Positions 1 through 8,802 of a stretch of DNA of 64,000 nt are shown here, piece after piece. The translations under genes were made by a program, and so were the position numbers. A model generated the notes under the pieces. That model had not been told where the DNA came from and searched no databases. It worked only from the letters and a program-made list of their open reading frames with translations. The DNA is from Cycloclasticus pugetii PS-1 (lineage in GTDB: Bacteria > Pseudomonadota > Gammaproteobacteria > Methylococcales > Cycloclasticaceae), in NCBI RefSeq assembly GCF_000384415.1, contig NZ_ARVU01000001.1, forward strand, positions 1,984,001 to 2,048,000, read 5' to 3'. Each line of letters opens with the position of its first letter. The first letter of the stretch is position 1.

Positions 1-543
1 GGTAGGGTTGTCTATTTCAAGCAATCGTTGGCGCATAATATTTTCCATTGGAAATACTTCTGTTAGGCGGCAACTCACCCAGTTTGCATCTTTAAACCTC
101 GATTCATCCAATGGGCTATTCGGTTGATGCTTTTTAAGTATTCTTTTTAACATCGTGATTAACTCAGAGCATTCAGCAGGAATCGTTGCGCCCACAGGTT
201 CCTCTAAAATTTTAATACTAGCTGTTCTTAACTGTTGATCAGACACTTGGCTATCTACTATGCTGAATCGCTGACAACCTAATGCCTCAATTTGCAGCAC
301 GCCATCGGCTGACTGATCCCAATTGATGATTTTAGCTAATGTGCCTATTGCATAACACTTGGCTGCATCACCCACCTCATGACCATCTTCAATCATATTA
401 ACGCCAAAAGGCATATTTTGTTTTAAACAACGGCTCACCATATCGAGGTATCGCGTTTCAAAAATTCTTAGCGACAAAACCCCTTCTGGAAAAAGGGCTA
501 CGGATAATGGAAAAATAGGGACATTGTTTGTTGAAATTTGCAT
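1..543 (-). CDS. LON substrate-binding (N-terminal) domain protein, 3' end cut by window
   Basis: The first 181 residues are visible and the frame stays open to the window edge. The start ATG is at 543-541. The N-terminus NVPIFPLSVALFPEGVLSLR followed by IFETRYLDMV is the signature of the stand-alone LON N-terminal domain family: the substrate-recognition part of Lon protease without the ATPase and peptidase. Family members are cytosolic, about 190-220 residues, and of unsettled role, possibly protein quality control. It begins only 7 bases after the mpl stop on the same strand, so the two are probably co-transcribed. Family assignment is strong; function is not established. Confidence 0.85.
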   Translation of the reverse strand, partial: MQISTNNVPIFPLSVALFPEGVLSLRIFETRYLDMVSRCLKQNMPFGVNMIEDGHEVGDAAKCYAIGTLAKIINWDQSADGVLQIEALGCQRFSIVDSQVSDQQLRTASIKILEEPVGATIPAECSELITMLKRILKKHQPNSPLDESRFKDANWVSCRLTEVFPMENIMRQRLLEIDNPT

Positions 544-550
544 GGCCGTG

Positions 551-1906
551 TTACGAATTTAATCTGTCTTCAATTATTTGATGAATACCGCTAAAACTAC
601 CATTGCTCATAAATAACACATGGTCATTTGATTGCACAACACTAACGGTGGCTGCCACTAAATCATCAATGGTTTTAAAAAGCCTAATATTGGGATAATT
701 ACCCATCTCCATTTGCCAGTCCATCTCATCCGGCATAAAAACAAAAGCAAGGTCTGCTTGCTCTAACGAGGGTAACAAGGTCTCTTTATGCACGCCCATT
801 TTCATAGTGTTGGATCGTGGTTCAAGCACCGCTATTATCCGTTGATCTGCAACCTTTCCTCGCAAACCCGCCAAGGTGCTAGCAATGGCCGTTGGGTGAT
901 GGGCAAAATCATCGTACAAGGTAATATTATTTACAACCGCTCGAACTTCCATTCGACGTTTAACGTTTTGGAATCGCGCCAGCGCTTTAATTGCGGTGGC
1001 CGGCTTAACACCCACATGAGCTGCCCCTGCAATAGCAGCTAAGGCATTTGATACATTGTGTTGCCCGCTTAAGCTCCAACACACACGCCCCATAAAATCA
1101 CCTTGATAATACACATCAAACTCGCCTTCACCTGCGTCAAGGTTATCGGCAAACCAAGTCGCTTTAGCTGATGACTGTTTAGCAAATTTTTCTACCGGAG
1201 ACCAGCAACCTTGTATGAGCACCTCGTCTAAGTTTTCATCACCGGAAGGGGAAATCAACAGCCCATTGTTTGGCACCGTTCTTACCAAATGATGAAACTG
1301 GCGTTTTATCGCACCAAGGTCATCAAAAATATCAGCATGGTCAAACTCAAGGTTATTTAAAATACAGGTCTTTGGCCGGTAATGTACAAACTTCGAACGT
1401 TTATCAAAAAAGGCCGTGTCATATTCATCCGCTTCAATCACAAAGTAATCAGATTCTCCCAACTTAGCAGATATAGCAAAATTTAGCGGCACACCACCTA
1501 TTAAAAAACCTGGTTTTAAACCAGCATCCTCTAAGATCCACGCTAACATCGAACTGGTTGTCGTTTTGCCATGCGTGCCAGCGACAGCTAACACCCAATG
1601 ATGTTGCAATACATGTTCGGCCAACCATTGTGCACCTGATGTGTAAGGCAGATTTAGGTTCAACACCGCTTCAACCTCTTCATTGCCTCGCGACAGTGCA
1701 TTACCTATCACAACAATATCTGGCTTTACCCTTAAGTTATCAGCACTATAACCCTGCATCAACTCAATCCCTTCGGCTTCAAGCTGAGTACTCATGGGTG
1801 GGTAAACACCAGCATCTGAACCAGTAACGGTATGGCCTAAACGTTTCGCCATAACGGCAAGCCCGCCCATAAAGGTGCCACAAATACCTAAAATATGTAC
1901 TCTCAA
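551..1906 (-). CDS. mpl: UDP-N-acetylmuramate:L-alanyl-gamma-D-glutamyl-meso-diaminopimelate ligase
   Basis: A peptidoglycan-recycling ligase of 451 residues, the usual length for Mpl. It rejoins the recovered murein tripeptide to UDP-MurNAc in the cytosol, bypassing MurC-MurE. The N-terminus MRVHILGICGTFMGG is the Rossmann-like UDP-binding domain. AGTHGKTTT at residues 109-117 is the Mur-ligase P-loop. EADEYDTAFFDKRSKFVHY and LNNLEFDHADIF are typical of Mpl rather than MurC, and HHPTAI near residue 336 lies in the C-terminal domain. The LON-domain gene follows 7 bases downstream. Divergent from apaG across 127 bases. Confidence 0.96.
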   Translation of the reverse strand: MRVHILGICGTFMGGLAVMAKRLGHTVTGSDAGVYPPMSTQLEAEGIELMQGYSADNLRVKPDIVVIGNALSRGNEEVEAVLNLNLPYTSGAQWLAEHVLQHHWVLAVAGTHGKTTTSSMLAWILEDAGLKPGFLIGGVPLNFAISAKLGESDYFVIEADEYDTAFFDKRSKFVHYRPKTCILNNLEFDHADIFDDLGAIKRQFHHLVRTVPNNGLLISPSGDENLDEVLIQGCWSPVEKFAKQSSAKATWFADNLDAGEGEFDVYYQGDFMGRVCWSLSGQHNVSNALAAIAGAAHVGVKPATAIKALARFQNVKRRMEVRAVVNNITLYDDFAHHPTAIASTLAGLRGKVADQRIIAVLEPRSNTMKMGVHKETLLPSLEQADLAFVFMPDEMDWQMEMGNYPNIRLFKTIDDLVAATVSVVQSNDHVLFMSNGSFSGIHQIIEDRLNS

Positions 1907-2033
1907 TTCACGTTTTCCTAGATAATATCGCTGAAGACCATCTTACTTCAGATACTGTTTATATTTGAAGGTAAAGGCCAATTTATTATGAACAACCACC
2001 CACATTGGGCAAACGCTATTATTTATAAAAACC

Positions 2034-2417
2034 ATGAGTGATATAAAACGTCAAAAGATTCAAGTCGATGTAGACACTACTTACATCGCCTCTTCATCTG
2101 AACCAGAAGCAGCACGTTACGTCTTTGCGTATTCTATAACAATTAAAAATACCGGTAATATTGAGGCACAACTCTTGAGCCGTCATTGGATTATCACTGA
2201 TGCTAATGGCAAAGTTCAAGAAGTGCATGGCGAAGGCGTCGTTGGCGAAAAGCCTCACCTACAACCAGGCGAGTCTTTTCAATATACTAGCGGTGCGGTT
2301 ATTGAAACATCGGTAGGTGCGATGCAAGGCAGTTATCATCTACAAGATGCTGATGGCGAAAAGTTCACCGCTACCATTGCGCCCTTTTCTTTATCCACTC
2401 CAAGAACCTTGCACTAA
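2034..2417 (+). CDS. apaG: ApaG (DUF525) protein
   Basis: 127 residues, full length for the ApaG family, a single immunoglobulin-like beta sandwich. Recognisable strings are YVFAYSITIKNTG, LLSRHWIITDANG, VQEVHGEGVVGEKPHLQPGE and GSYHLQDADG. The biochemical role is unsettled; the family is genetically linked to ApaH and to Co2+/Mg2+ phenotypes in enterics. It sits 9 bases before apaH, the conserved pair, which supports co-transcription. No strong Shine-Dalgarno sequence is visible before the ATG. Confidence 0.95.
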   Translation: MSDIKRQKIQVDVDTTYIASSSEPEAARYVFAYSITIKNTGNIEAQLLSRHWIITDANGKVQEVHGEGVVGEKPHLQPGESFQYTSGAVIETSVGAMQGSYHLQDADGEKFTATIAPFSLSTPRTLH

Positions 2418-2426
2418 GGCGCTGTT

Positions 2427-3254
2427 ATGACAACCTACGCCATCGGTGATGTTCAAGGTTGTTATGATTCTCTTCGCCGGCTATTGGATAAAATTCAATT
2501 CGATCCTAACAAAGATCAACTATGGTTTGCTGGCGACCTCATCAATCGAGGTCCCAAATCATTAGAAACATTACGTTTTATCATCTCGCTAGGCGACAGC
2601 GCCCACAGTGTATTAGGTAATCATGAGTGCCATTTTTTAGCATCCGCACGTGGTCACAAGAAAGCACATCGCACAGATACATTTGCTAATATTTTAGAGG
2701 CTCACGATGCCGACCAGCTTATTCACTGGGTTCGGTCGCTTCCATTCTTACATCACGACAAAACACTCGGCTATACAATGATTCACGCAGGCTTGCCTGC
2801 CCCATGGACACTTGAAGATGCTAAACGATATGCAAAGGAGCTGGAAGCAGCCTTTCAGAGCGACTTATTCGATCCCTTTTTAGCAAGTATGTACGGTAAC
2901 AAGCCTACCCACTGGGATAACAGCTTGTCAGGTCATGCACGTTTGCGCTTTATTATTAATTGTTTTACCCGAATGCGTTTTTGCGATGAACAAGGACATT
3001 TAGAGTTTAAAGAAAAAGGTTCGCCAGCAGATAGTCCGCCTCACTTAATACCTTGGTTTGAAGTACCTAAGCGGCAAACAGCCCAGGAAAAAATAGTGTT
3101 TGGTCACTGGTCAACTTTAGGCCTCAATAAACAAAACAACGCCTTTTGTTTAGACTCTGGCTGTCTTTGGGGTGGCCAATTAAGCGCCATGACACTGGAT
3201 GGAACTGAGCGCATAATCTCGCTAGATTGTGACGCTTCATTAGAACCTTATTAG
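2427..3254 (+). CDS. apaH: Bis(5'-nucleosyl)-tetraphosphatase, symmetrical
   Basis: 275 residues. It hydrolyses Ap4A symmetrically to two ADP in the cytosol. Metallophosphatase motifs are in order: IGDVQGCYDSL at the N-terminus, AGDLINRGPKS, LGNHECHFLA, then a C-terminal IVFGHWSTLGL that carries a metal-ligand His. It is immediately downstream of apaG. The 3' end overlaps that of convergent folA by 4 bases (3251-3254), so there is no room for a conventional terminator between the two. Confidence 0.96.
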   Translation: MTTYAIGDVQGCYDSLRRLLDKIQFDPNKDQLWFAGDLINRGPKSLETLRFIISLGDSAHSVLGNHECHFLASARGHKKAHRTDTFANILEAHDADQLIHWVRSLPFLHHDKTLGYTMIHAGLPAPWTLEDAKRYAKELEAAFQSDLFDPFLASMYGNKPTHWDNSLSGHARLRFIINCFTRMRFCDEQGHLEFKEKGSPADSPPHLIPWFEVPKRQTAQEKIVFGHWSTLGLNKQNNAFCLDSGCLWGGQLSAMTLDGTERIISLDCDASLEPY

Positions 3255-3733
3255 ATTCGTCGATAGGTTATAAATGAATACGAGTAAGCGTGCTTTTCAT
3301 CCGCTTCATGCTTAACCTGCTCAACAACCTCCCAATCTTCGGCTTTGATCTCAGGAAAAAAAGCATCTGCTTCAAAATCTTGATGGACCACCGTTAAATA
3401 TAATGTCTCTGTCACCGGTAACATTTGCTCATAAAAACTTGCGCCACCAATGACCATCACATCATCAAATTCTTCCGTCGCTTCTAACGCTGCTGTAATT
3501 GAATGAACAATGACAATACCCTCAGCCGTAAAGTTATTATCACGGGTAATAACAATGTTTTTTCTGCCCGGTAATGCCTTTCCTATCGATTCAAACGTCT
3601 TACGCCCCATTAAAATAGGCTTCCCCATGGTGACCGACTTAAAATGCTGAAAATCTTTAGGTAAGTGCCAAAGCAGCTCATTATTTTTCCCAATGGCTCT
3701 GTTTTCAGCCATTGCAACAATCATAGAAATCAT
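3251..3733 (-). CDS. folA: Dihydrofolate reductase
   Basis: 160 residues, typical chromosomal DHFR length. It reduces dihydrofolate to tetrahydrofolate with NADPH, regenerating the cofactor that ThyA oxidises. [20 protein letters not shown] aligns with the E. coli start. WHLPKDFQHFK contains the acidic active-site Asp, GRKTFESIGKALPGRKN the NADPH-binding region and VMVIGGASFYEQ the second nucleotide-binding loop. The start ATG overlaps the thyA stop by one base (TAATG), implying translational coupling within lgt-thyA-folA. Confidence 0.97.
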   Translation of the reverse strand: MISMIVAMAENRAIGKNNELLWHLPKDFQHFKSVTMGKPILMGRKTFESIGKALPGRKNIVITRDNNFTAEGIVIVHSITAALEATEEFDDVMVIGGASFYEQMLPVTETLYLTVVHQDFEADAFFPEIKAEDWEVVEQVKHEADEKHAYSYSFITYRRI

Positions 3734-4527
3734 TAAATCGCGACCGGTGCTTTAATCCCGGCATGGGATTGATAACCAATGATCTCAAAATCTTCATACC
3801 GATAATCAAATAATGAGGCGGGCTTTCTTGCTATCTGTAATTGAGGCAACGCTAAAGTATCACGTGATAGCTGTAAATTTGCTTGTTCAAAATGGTTGCT
3901 GTAGAGATGCACATCTCCCCCTGTCCAAACAAAGTCACCAACCTCTAAGTTTGCTTGCTGAGCAACCATATGGGTTAACAAGGCATAGCTGGCTATATTG
4001 AACGGCACCCCTAAAAAGAAATCAGCTGAGCGCTGGTACAACTGACACGACAGTTTCCCATTAGCGACATAAAACTGAAACAATAAATGGCATGGTGGTA
4101 AGGCCATATCCGGTATCTGCCCCACGTTCCATGCACTCACTATCATTCGGCGAGAGTCGGGGGTGTTTTTAATTTGCGCCAACACCTCACTGATTTGGTC
4201 AATATTCTCGCCAGAAGGAGTTGGCCAAGAACGCCACTGGTGACCATAAACTGGGCCTAAATCGCCCTTATCATCTGCCCATTCATCCCAAATACTCACC
4301 CCGTGATCTTTCAAATAGCGTGTATTTGTATCGCCATTTAAAAACCATAACAGTTCATGAATAATAGATCGCAAGTGTAATTTTTTAGTTGTTACCAACG
4401 GAAAACCTTTCGATAAGTCAAAGCGCATCTGCCGACCAAACACTGACCGCGTTCCAGTTCCCGTTCTATCTTCTTTATCTGTCCCGTTATCGAGGATATC
4501 TTGCATTAACTCTAAATATTGTTTCAT
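3733..4527 (-). CDS. thyA: Thymidylate synthase
   Basis: 264 residues, the same length as E. coli ThyA. It methylates dUMP to dTMP with methylene-tetrahydrofolate. The N-terminus [20 protein letters not shown] and [18 protein letters not shown] are diagnostic; [13 protein letters not shown] carries the catalytic Cys and [20 protein letters not shown] the dUMP/folate-binding segment. The 4-base gap to lgt upstream and the 1-base overlap with folA downstream indicate one operon. Confidence 0.98.
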   Translation of the reverse strand: MKQYLELMQDILDNGTDKEDRTGTGTRSVFGRQMRFDLSKGFPLVTTKKLHLRSIIHELLWFLNGDTNTRYLKDHGVSIWDEWADDKGDLGPVYGHQWRSWPTPSGENIDQISEVLAQIKNTPDSRRMIVSAWNVGQIPDMALPPCHLLFQFYVANGKLSCQLYQRSADFFLGVPFNIASYALLTHMVAQQANLEVGDFVWTGGDVHLYSNHFEQANLQLSRDTLALPQLQIARKPASLFDYRYEDFEIIGYQSHAGIKAPVAI

Positions 4528-4531
4528 TAAC

Positions 4532-5305
4532 TTAGCCTTTTTGTTTTGCTTTCAGCATTAAGACGGCTCCTAACAGCAACATTGGCAAGGTCAAAATTTG
4601 CCCCATGGTTAGCCAACCAAATGCTAAGTAGCCTAAATGCGCATCGGGCAGCCGGACAAACTCAACCGCAAACCTAAAGGCACCGTAACCGATTAAAAAC
4701 AGGCCCGACACGCTCATCCTTGCTCTTGGTTTGCTTGAATAAATCCATAAAATAAAAAATAGCACAAAGCCTTCTAGTACCGACTCATACAATTGTGAAG
4801 GGTGCCTAGGCATATTACCTAACCCTGGCACTAGCATACCTAGCGCAAAATCAGTCGGTTTACCCCACAGCTCACCATTAATAAAATTACCAATTCGTCC
4901 CGCCCCTAAACCAATCGGTACCAAAGGGGCAATAAAGTCAGTCACTTCAAAAAAGTGATGCTGGTATTTTTTGCCAAACAGGTACATGGCAACAAGCACA
5001 CCCAATAACCCCCCGTGAAAAGACATACCGCCTTGCCATATTTTTAACAAAATAACAGGGTTATCGATAAAAGCAGGGAAGTTATAAAATAACACATAGC
5101 CAATACGGCCACCCAATACCACACCCATCGCCGCGTAAAAAATAAGGTCATCAATTTGCTGAACACTCCAGCCCACCTTTTTAGCCCTATACCGACCTAA
5201 CAACCATGCCCCCACAAACCCAACAAGATACATGAGGCCGTACCAGTGAACAGCCAATGGCCCGAGGTTGATCGCAACGGGGTCTATTTGAGGGTATACC
5301 AACAT
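4532..5305 (-). CDS. lgt: Prolipoprotein diacylglyceryl transferase
   Basis: 257 residues with about seven hydrophobic membrane helices. It transfers diacylglyceryl from phosphatidylglycerol to the lipobox Cys of prolipoproteins at the inner membrane. Signatures are [28 protein letters not shown] (essential His), [17 protein letters not shown] (the Lgt signature) and RHPSQLYES. It is the first gene of lgt-thyA-folA, an arrangement common in proteobacteria. Confidence 0.97.
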   Translation of the reverse strand: MLVYPQIDPVAINLGPLAVHWYGLMYLVGFVGAWLLGRYRAKKVGWSVQQIDDLIFYAAMGVVLGGRIGYVLFYNFPAFIDNPVILLKIWQGGMSFHGGLLGVLVAMYLFGKKYQHHFFEVTDFIAPLVPIGLGAGRIGNFINGELWGKPTDFALGMLVPGLGNMPRHPSQLYESVLEGFVLFFILWIYSSKPRARMSVSGLFLIGYGAFRFAVEFVRLPDAHLGYLAFGWLTMGQILTLPMLLLGAVLMLKAKQKG

Positions 5306-5506
5306 ATTATTTAATCCTTAAAGGGAGTAAATATTTTAGCGTGTGCACGCCAAGACATGCATCTTTTATTTAACGCAACCTGATTAACAAAAGTTATCGA
5401 TATTTTTAACATTTTTCTCATGTTAAATAAGACATGAAATCTAACAACAAAAATAACTATTGTGGCTACTCGAACAACTGACTAATATAAGAAATATAAA
5501 ATAAGC

Positions 5507-5806
5507 ATGATGAAAGGATTTACTGTACAAAGAAATGCCGTTGGTATGGTGATTAGCATCATCATTCGCACGGCTTGTAGTTAAGGACCCTTTGATCATT
5601 TTTAGCTGACAGGATTATACCATCCACAGATGAATTACTTCTTCTCGTCACTATTCAAGAAGCTGTCAGCGAAGTACCTGCTGCGGTCATTAAATACGTT
5701 AGTTTTTATTTAAACGGTGGTCGATTTTATAATTATTGCTTTCACTATTTTCATGGTTGTGAAGGCTATTAACTCAACAAAAATAAACGGTGCTTATCAA
5801 TGTTGA
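5507..5806 (+). pseudogene. mscL: Decayed mscL (large-conductance mechanosensitive channel) remnant
   Basis: Three fragments in shifting frames match the order of MscL. From 5507, MMKGFTVQRNAVGMVISIII resembles the start and first membrane helix, then runs into TAA at 5582. A second frame over about 5609-5716 reads SFLADRIIP and then EVPAAVIKY, resembling the end of helix 1 and the periplasmic loop. A third frame from 5717 reads VVDFIIIAFTIFMVVKAIN, a near-perfect MscL second helix, ending TGA at 5806. Frame changes and an in-frame stop make it non-functional unless sequencing errors are responsible. The tail overlaps the yjgR-like start at 5800. The 200 bases before it (5306-5506) contain the lgt upstream region and nothing else recognised. 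Confidence 0.8.
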
Positions 5807-7269
5807 ATGAATCTAACTTGTTAATTGGCGGCAACCTTACTGATCAAATAAAATTGAACCCTAAAATGGGCAATCGACACGGGTTGATTGCGGGGGCTAC
5901 AGGCACTGGAAAAACCGTGACACTTCAGGTGTTAGCTGAAGGGTTCTCCAAGCTTGGTGTCCCTGTCTTTATGGCTGATATTAAAGGGGACTTATCTGGA
6001 CTTGCTAACGCCGCATCAGCACACCCAAAAATCGAAGAGCGTATTAAGAAAATCAAAATAACAGATTATCAATCGCAAGCTTCACCAGTAGTTTTTTGGG
6101 ATGTTTATGGAAAACTTGGTCACCCATTACGCACAACTGTCAGCGATATGGGCCCGCTACTTCTATCTAACTTACTCGAATTAAATGATACTCAAACGGG
6201 TGTCTTATACGCCTGCTTCAAAATTGCAGATGATAACGGATTATTGTTACTCGATTTCAACGACCTTAGATCAATGCTGACATGGGTGAGCAATAACACC
6301 AAAGAACTAAAAGGCGAGTATGGCAATATCACCTCCTCCAGCATTGGCGCAATACAGCGTGATCTACTCATTTTACAACAACAAGGAGTAGAAAATTTTT
6401 TAGGTGAACCAGCCTTAAGGCTTGAGGATTTAATGCGTATTGACTGGTCAGGTCGAGGATTCATCAATGTGATGGATGTAACGCAACTCATGCACAAGTC
6501 ACCTCGTTTATACGCCACTATTTTATTATGGTTACTGTCTGAATTATTCGAAAACTTACCGGAAGTCGGTGATGCAGATAAACCAAAGTTTGTTATGTTC
6601 TTTGATGAAGCGCATTTGCTCTTTGACGATGCACCGGAAGCACTAACCGACAAAATCGAACAAATTGTAAGACTCATCCGGTCGAAAGGTGTTGGCGTCT
6701 ATTTTATCAGCCAAAGTCCTATGGATATTCCGGAAAATGTCTTAGGGCAATTAGGCTTACGTATACAACATGCCTTACGAGCATTTACACCTAAGGACCA
6801 AAAAGCTATCAAACTGGTGGCTCAAACGTTTCGGCAAAACCCAAACATTAATATTGCAACATGCATTGCTGAGCTAGGTATTGGCGAAGCCTTAGTCTCC
6901 ACACTTGACGAAAACGGTAGCCCTACACAGGTTGAGCGAACGCTCATTCGCCCACCTGAATCACAAATTGGCCCGATAAAGATGAAAGAACGCGCAGAAA
7001 AACTTGACCGTTCTCCTGTATCCGGAAAGTATGACACGCCTATTGATCGAGAATCCGCTCATGAGCTCTTAAAAATAAGAGCAGAAGAAGCAGAAAAACG
7101 TGCGCTCGATATTGAAGAAGAAAAAGCCAGAAAAAAACCCACTCGTAAGAAACCTCAACGCTCTACCAATAACCCAATGGACGCCATGATAAAAAGCGCC
7201 GCCCGAGCCATTGGAACTAAAATTGGCGGTAAACTCATACGCGGTCTCCTAGGTTCATTACTAAAGTAG
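5800..7269 (+). CDS. yjgR: YjgR-type HerA/FtsK-like ATPase (DUF853)
   Basis: 489 residues, close to E. coli YjgR. The family are P-loop ATPases related to HerA and conjugation coupling proteins; no cellular role is settled. GNRHGLIAGATGTGKT (Walker A, residues 32-39 for the core) is followed by LGVPVFMADIKGDLSG, FVMFFDEAHLLF (Walker B) near residue 270, and IRSKGVGVYFISQSP (sensor region). A Lys/Arg-rich tail (EEEKARKKPTRKKPQRS) precedes a hydrophobic C-terminus with IGTKIGGKLIRGLLGSLLK. The start has only a weak ribosome-binding site and overlaps the end of the mscL remnant. Confidence 0.9.
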   Translation: MLNESNLLIGGNLTDQIKLNPKMGNRHGLIAGATGTGKTVTLQVLAEGFSKLGVPVFMADIKGDLSGLANAASAHPKIEERIKKIKITDYQSQASPVVFWDVYGKLGHPLRTTVSDMGPLLLSNLLELNDTQTGVLYACFKIADDNGLLLLDFNDLRSMLTWVSNNTKELKGEYGNITSSSIGAIQRDLLILQQQGVENFLGEPALRLEDLMRIDWSGRGFINVMDVTQLMHKSPRLYATILLWLLSELFENLPEVGDADKPKFVMFFDEAHLLFDDAPEALTDKIEQIVRLIRSKGVGVYFISQSPMDIPENVLGQLGLRIQHALRAFTPKDQKAIKLVAQTFRQNPNINIATCIAELGIGEALVSTLDENGSPTQVERTLIRPPESQIGPIKMKERAEKLDRSPVSGKYDTPIDRESAHELLKIRAEEAEKRALDIEEEKARKKPTRKKPQRSTNNPMDAMIKSAARAIGTKIGGKLIRGLLGSLLK

Positions 7270-7338
7270 TTTTAAACAAGGACAGATGAGTGTAAAGTTT
7301 TTAACGTCGACTCGACAAAACAACATAGGGAGAGAAAG

Positions 7339-7743
7339 ATGACCGCATTATCTGATATAGAAGGAATTGGACCAGCATATGCAGAAAAACTAAGGGACGC
7401 CGGTTTAACATCAATTGAGAATTTATTAGAGGTTTGCTGTACAAAAAAAGGACGCAAAGAAATTGCCGAAAAGTCTGGCTTGAGTGAGAAACTTATCCTA
7501 GGCTGGGCCAACCGCGCAGATTTAACGCGTATTAAAGGTGTCAGCACACAATATGCAGACTTATTGGAATGCGCTGGCGTTGACACGGTACCAGAACTAA
7601 AACAACGAAACGCCGAGAACTTACACGCTAAAATGGCACAGGTGAATGAAGATAAAAATTTAGTCCGTAAAGTTCCCGCCTTATCACAAGTAGAAAGTTG
7701 GGTTGAGCAAGCTAAAGACTTACCTAAAAAAATCACACATTAA
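7339..7743 (+). CDS. Helix-hairpin-helix DUF4332-like protein
   Basis: 134 residues. The N-terminus reads ALSDIEGIGPAYAEKLRDAG and a second copy near residue 66 reads LTRIKGVSTQYADLLECAG; both are helix-hairpin-helix turns of the DUF4332 type, which elsewhere suggest nucleic-acid or protein contacts. A strong Shine-Dalgarno (AGGGAGAG) precedes the ATG. It is 69 bases after the ATPase and is followed by an intrinsic terminator, so the two could form a short operon. Function unknown. Confidence 0.8.
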   Translation: MTALSDIEGIGPAYAEKLRDAGLTSIENLLEVCCTKKGRKEIAEKSGLSEKLILGWANRADLTRIKGVSTQYADLLECAGVDTVPELKQRNAENLHAKMAQVNEDKNLVRKVPALSQVESWVEQAKDLPKKITH

Positions 7744-7763
7744 AAGCTTCCAGCACCCTATAT

Positions 7764-7805
7764 AAAAGCCGTATATATCGTTAATGCTATGTACGGCTTT
7801 TTTTT
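7764..7805 (+). terminator. Intrinsic terminator after DUF4332 gene
   Basis: AAAAGCCGTA pairs with TACGGCTTTT around a loop of about 20 bases and is followed by a run of T. It lies 21 bases past the stop at 7743. Confidence 0.75.
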
Positions 7806-7838
7806 ACCCCAAAACAATCCTTTGTAAACTTTACATCC

Positions 7839-8285
7839 ATGAGAAAGTATCTTGTTCTAATAATAGCGATCATTATTTTTTTCACCTTCTTTAACAAACA
7901 GCATCTACCCCTTGATACACCTCATGACTCAAGCTCTTCTACGTCCACGTATTCAACTGATGCGTTAATAAGCGCTTATAACAATAAACAAAGCGATAAA
8001 ATTATCACAGCCACAGGCACCGTGAGCAAATTATTAGCCGATGATAACAATGGCAGCAGGCATCAAAAATTTATTGTCCGTATTTCACCCGTATTAACAG
8101 TCTTGATTGCGCATAATATTGACCTAGCTCCTCGAGTAAAGGCCTTAAAAAAAGACGACCCTATTACATTTAAGGGAGAATATGAGTGGAATATAAAAGG
8201 TGGTGTTATTCACTGGACCCATCATGACCCTAGAGGCATACACCCAGCCGGATGGATCAAATATCGTGGTAAAGTTTACCAATAA
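7839..8285 (+). CDS. DUF3465 domain protein
   Basis: 148 residues. Residues 1-17 are a hydrophobic signal or anchor segment (YLVLIIAIIIFFTFF). The conserved C-terminal part contains RHQKFIVRI, LIAHNIDLAPRV, GEYEWNIKGGVIHWTHHDP and a final GWIKYRGKVYQ, which I recognise as DUF3465, an OB-fold-like exported domain of unknown function common in gammaproteobacteria. Likely periplasmic. It follows a terminator and so has its own promoter; the next gene starts 21 bases downstream. Confidence 0.82.
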   Translation: MRKYLVLIIAIIIFFTFFNKQHLPLDTPHDSSSSTSTYSTDALISAYNNKQSDKIITATGTVSKLLADDNNGSRHQKFIVRISPVLTVLIAHNIDLAPRVKALKKDDPITFKGEYEWNIKGGVIHWTHHDPRGIHPAGWIKYRGKVYQ

Positions 8286-8306
8286 GATGAAAAATTAGAG
8301 AACATT

Positions 8307-8759
8307 ATGAGCAAACCAACAAAAAGCAAAAAGATTCCAACACAAGCAGAACCCTTACTTGGTTCAAATCTAGTCAACGTAGACATTGGTCAAATTCATT
8401 CTTGCGCCCTTTCAGAGGATGACACGCCTAACTTACAAGAAAGTAATGAGTTTAGAAGTGCCGGTGTGTTAATGAAAGCCATTGCTGATGAAGCCCTATC
8501 TTGGCGACAATCACTTGAAGAAGGCCTACAACCAGCTATTGTGGCCGTTCTACAAGGTGGCATTCAAATTGACGTGTTAAAACTCTCTCAAGTCAGTTTC
8601 CACGGTATTAGAATTGAAGGCAAAATGGGCGGGAATAGCTGCGTGATGTTTGCTCACCAATCCAGTGTACAAATGCTCTGCCACGCGATAGAAATAAAAG
8701 AAGAGGCGCCCCAACGATCCATCGGTTTTATTTGGCCTGATAAAGAAGTTCACATATAA
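8307..8759 (+). CDS. Conserved hypothetical protein
   Basis: 150 residues, not recognised. There is no signal peptide or membrane segment. The N-terminus is Lys-rich; the middle contains [20 protein letters not shown], and the second half looks like alternating beta strands ([20 protein letters not shown]). The TSS-like spacing, 21 bases after the DUF3465 gene and just before a strong terminator, makes it a two-gene unit. Coding is supported by an intact frame, compatible codon use and the terminator directly at its stop. Confidence 0.7.
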   Translation: MSKPTKSKKIPTQAEPLLGSNLVNVDIGQIHSCALSEDDTPNLQESNEFRSAGVLMKAIADEALSWRQSLEEGLQPAIVAVLQGGIQIDVLKLSQVSFHGIRIEGKMGGNSCVMFAHQSSVQMLCHAIEIKEEAPQRSIGFIWPDKEVHI

Positions 8760-8789
8760 AAAAAGCGGCATTTAAGCCGCTTTTTTTAT
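8758..8789. terminator. Bidirectional intrinsic terminator
   Basis: AAAAAAGCGGC pairs with GCCGCTTTTTT around ATTTAA. The A and T tracts on both sides let it serve both the gene ending at 8759 (plus) and hppA ending at 8803 (minus). Confidence 0.9.
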
Positions 8790-8802
8790 ACCCTTTTACG
8801 CT

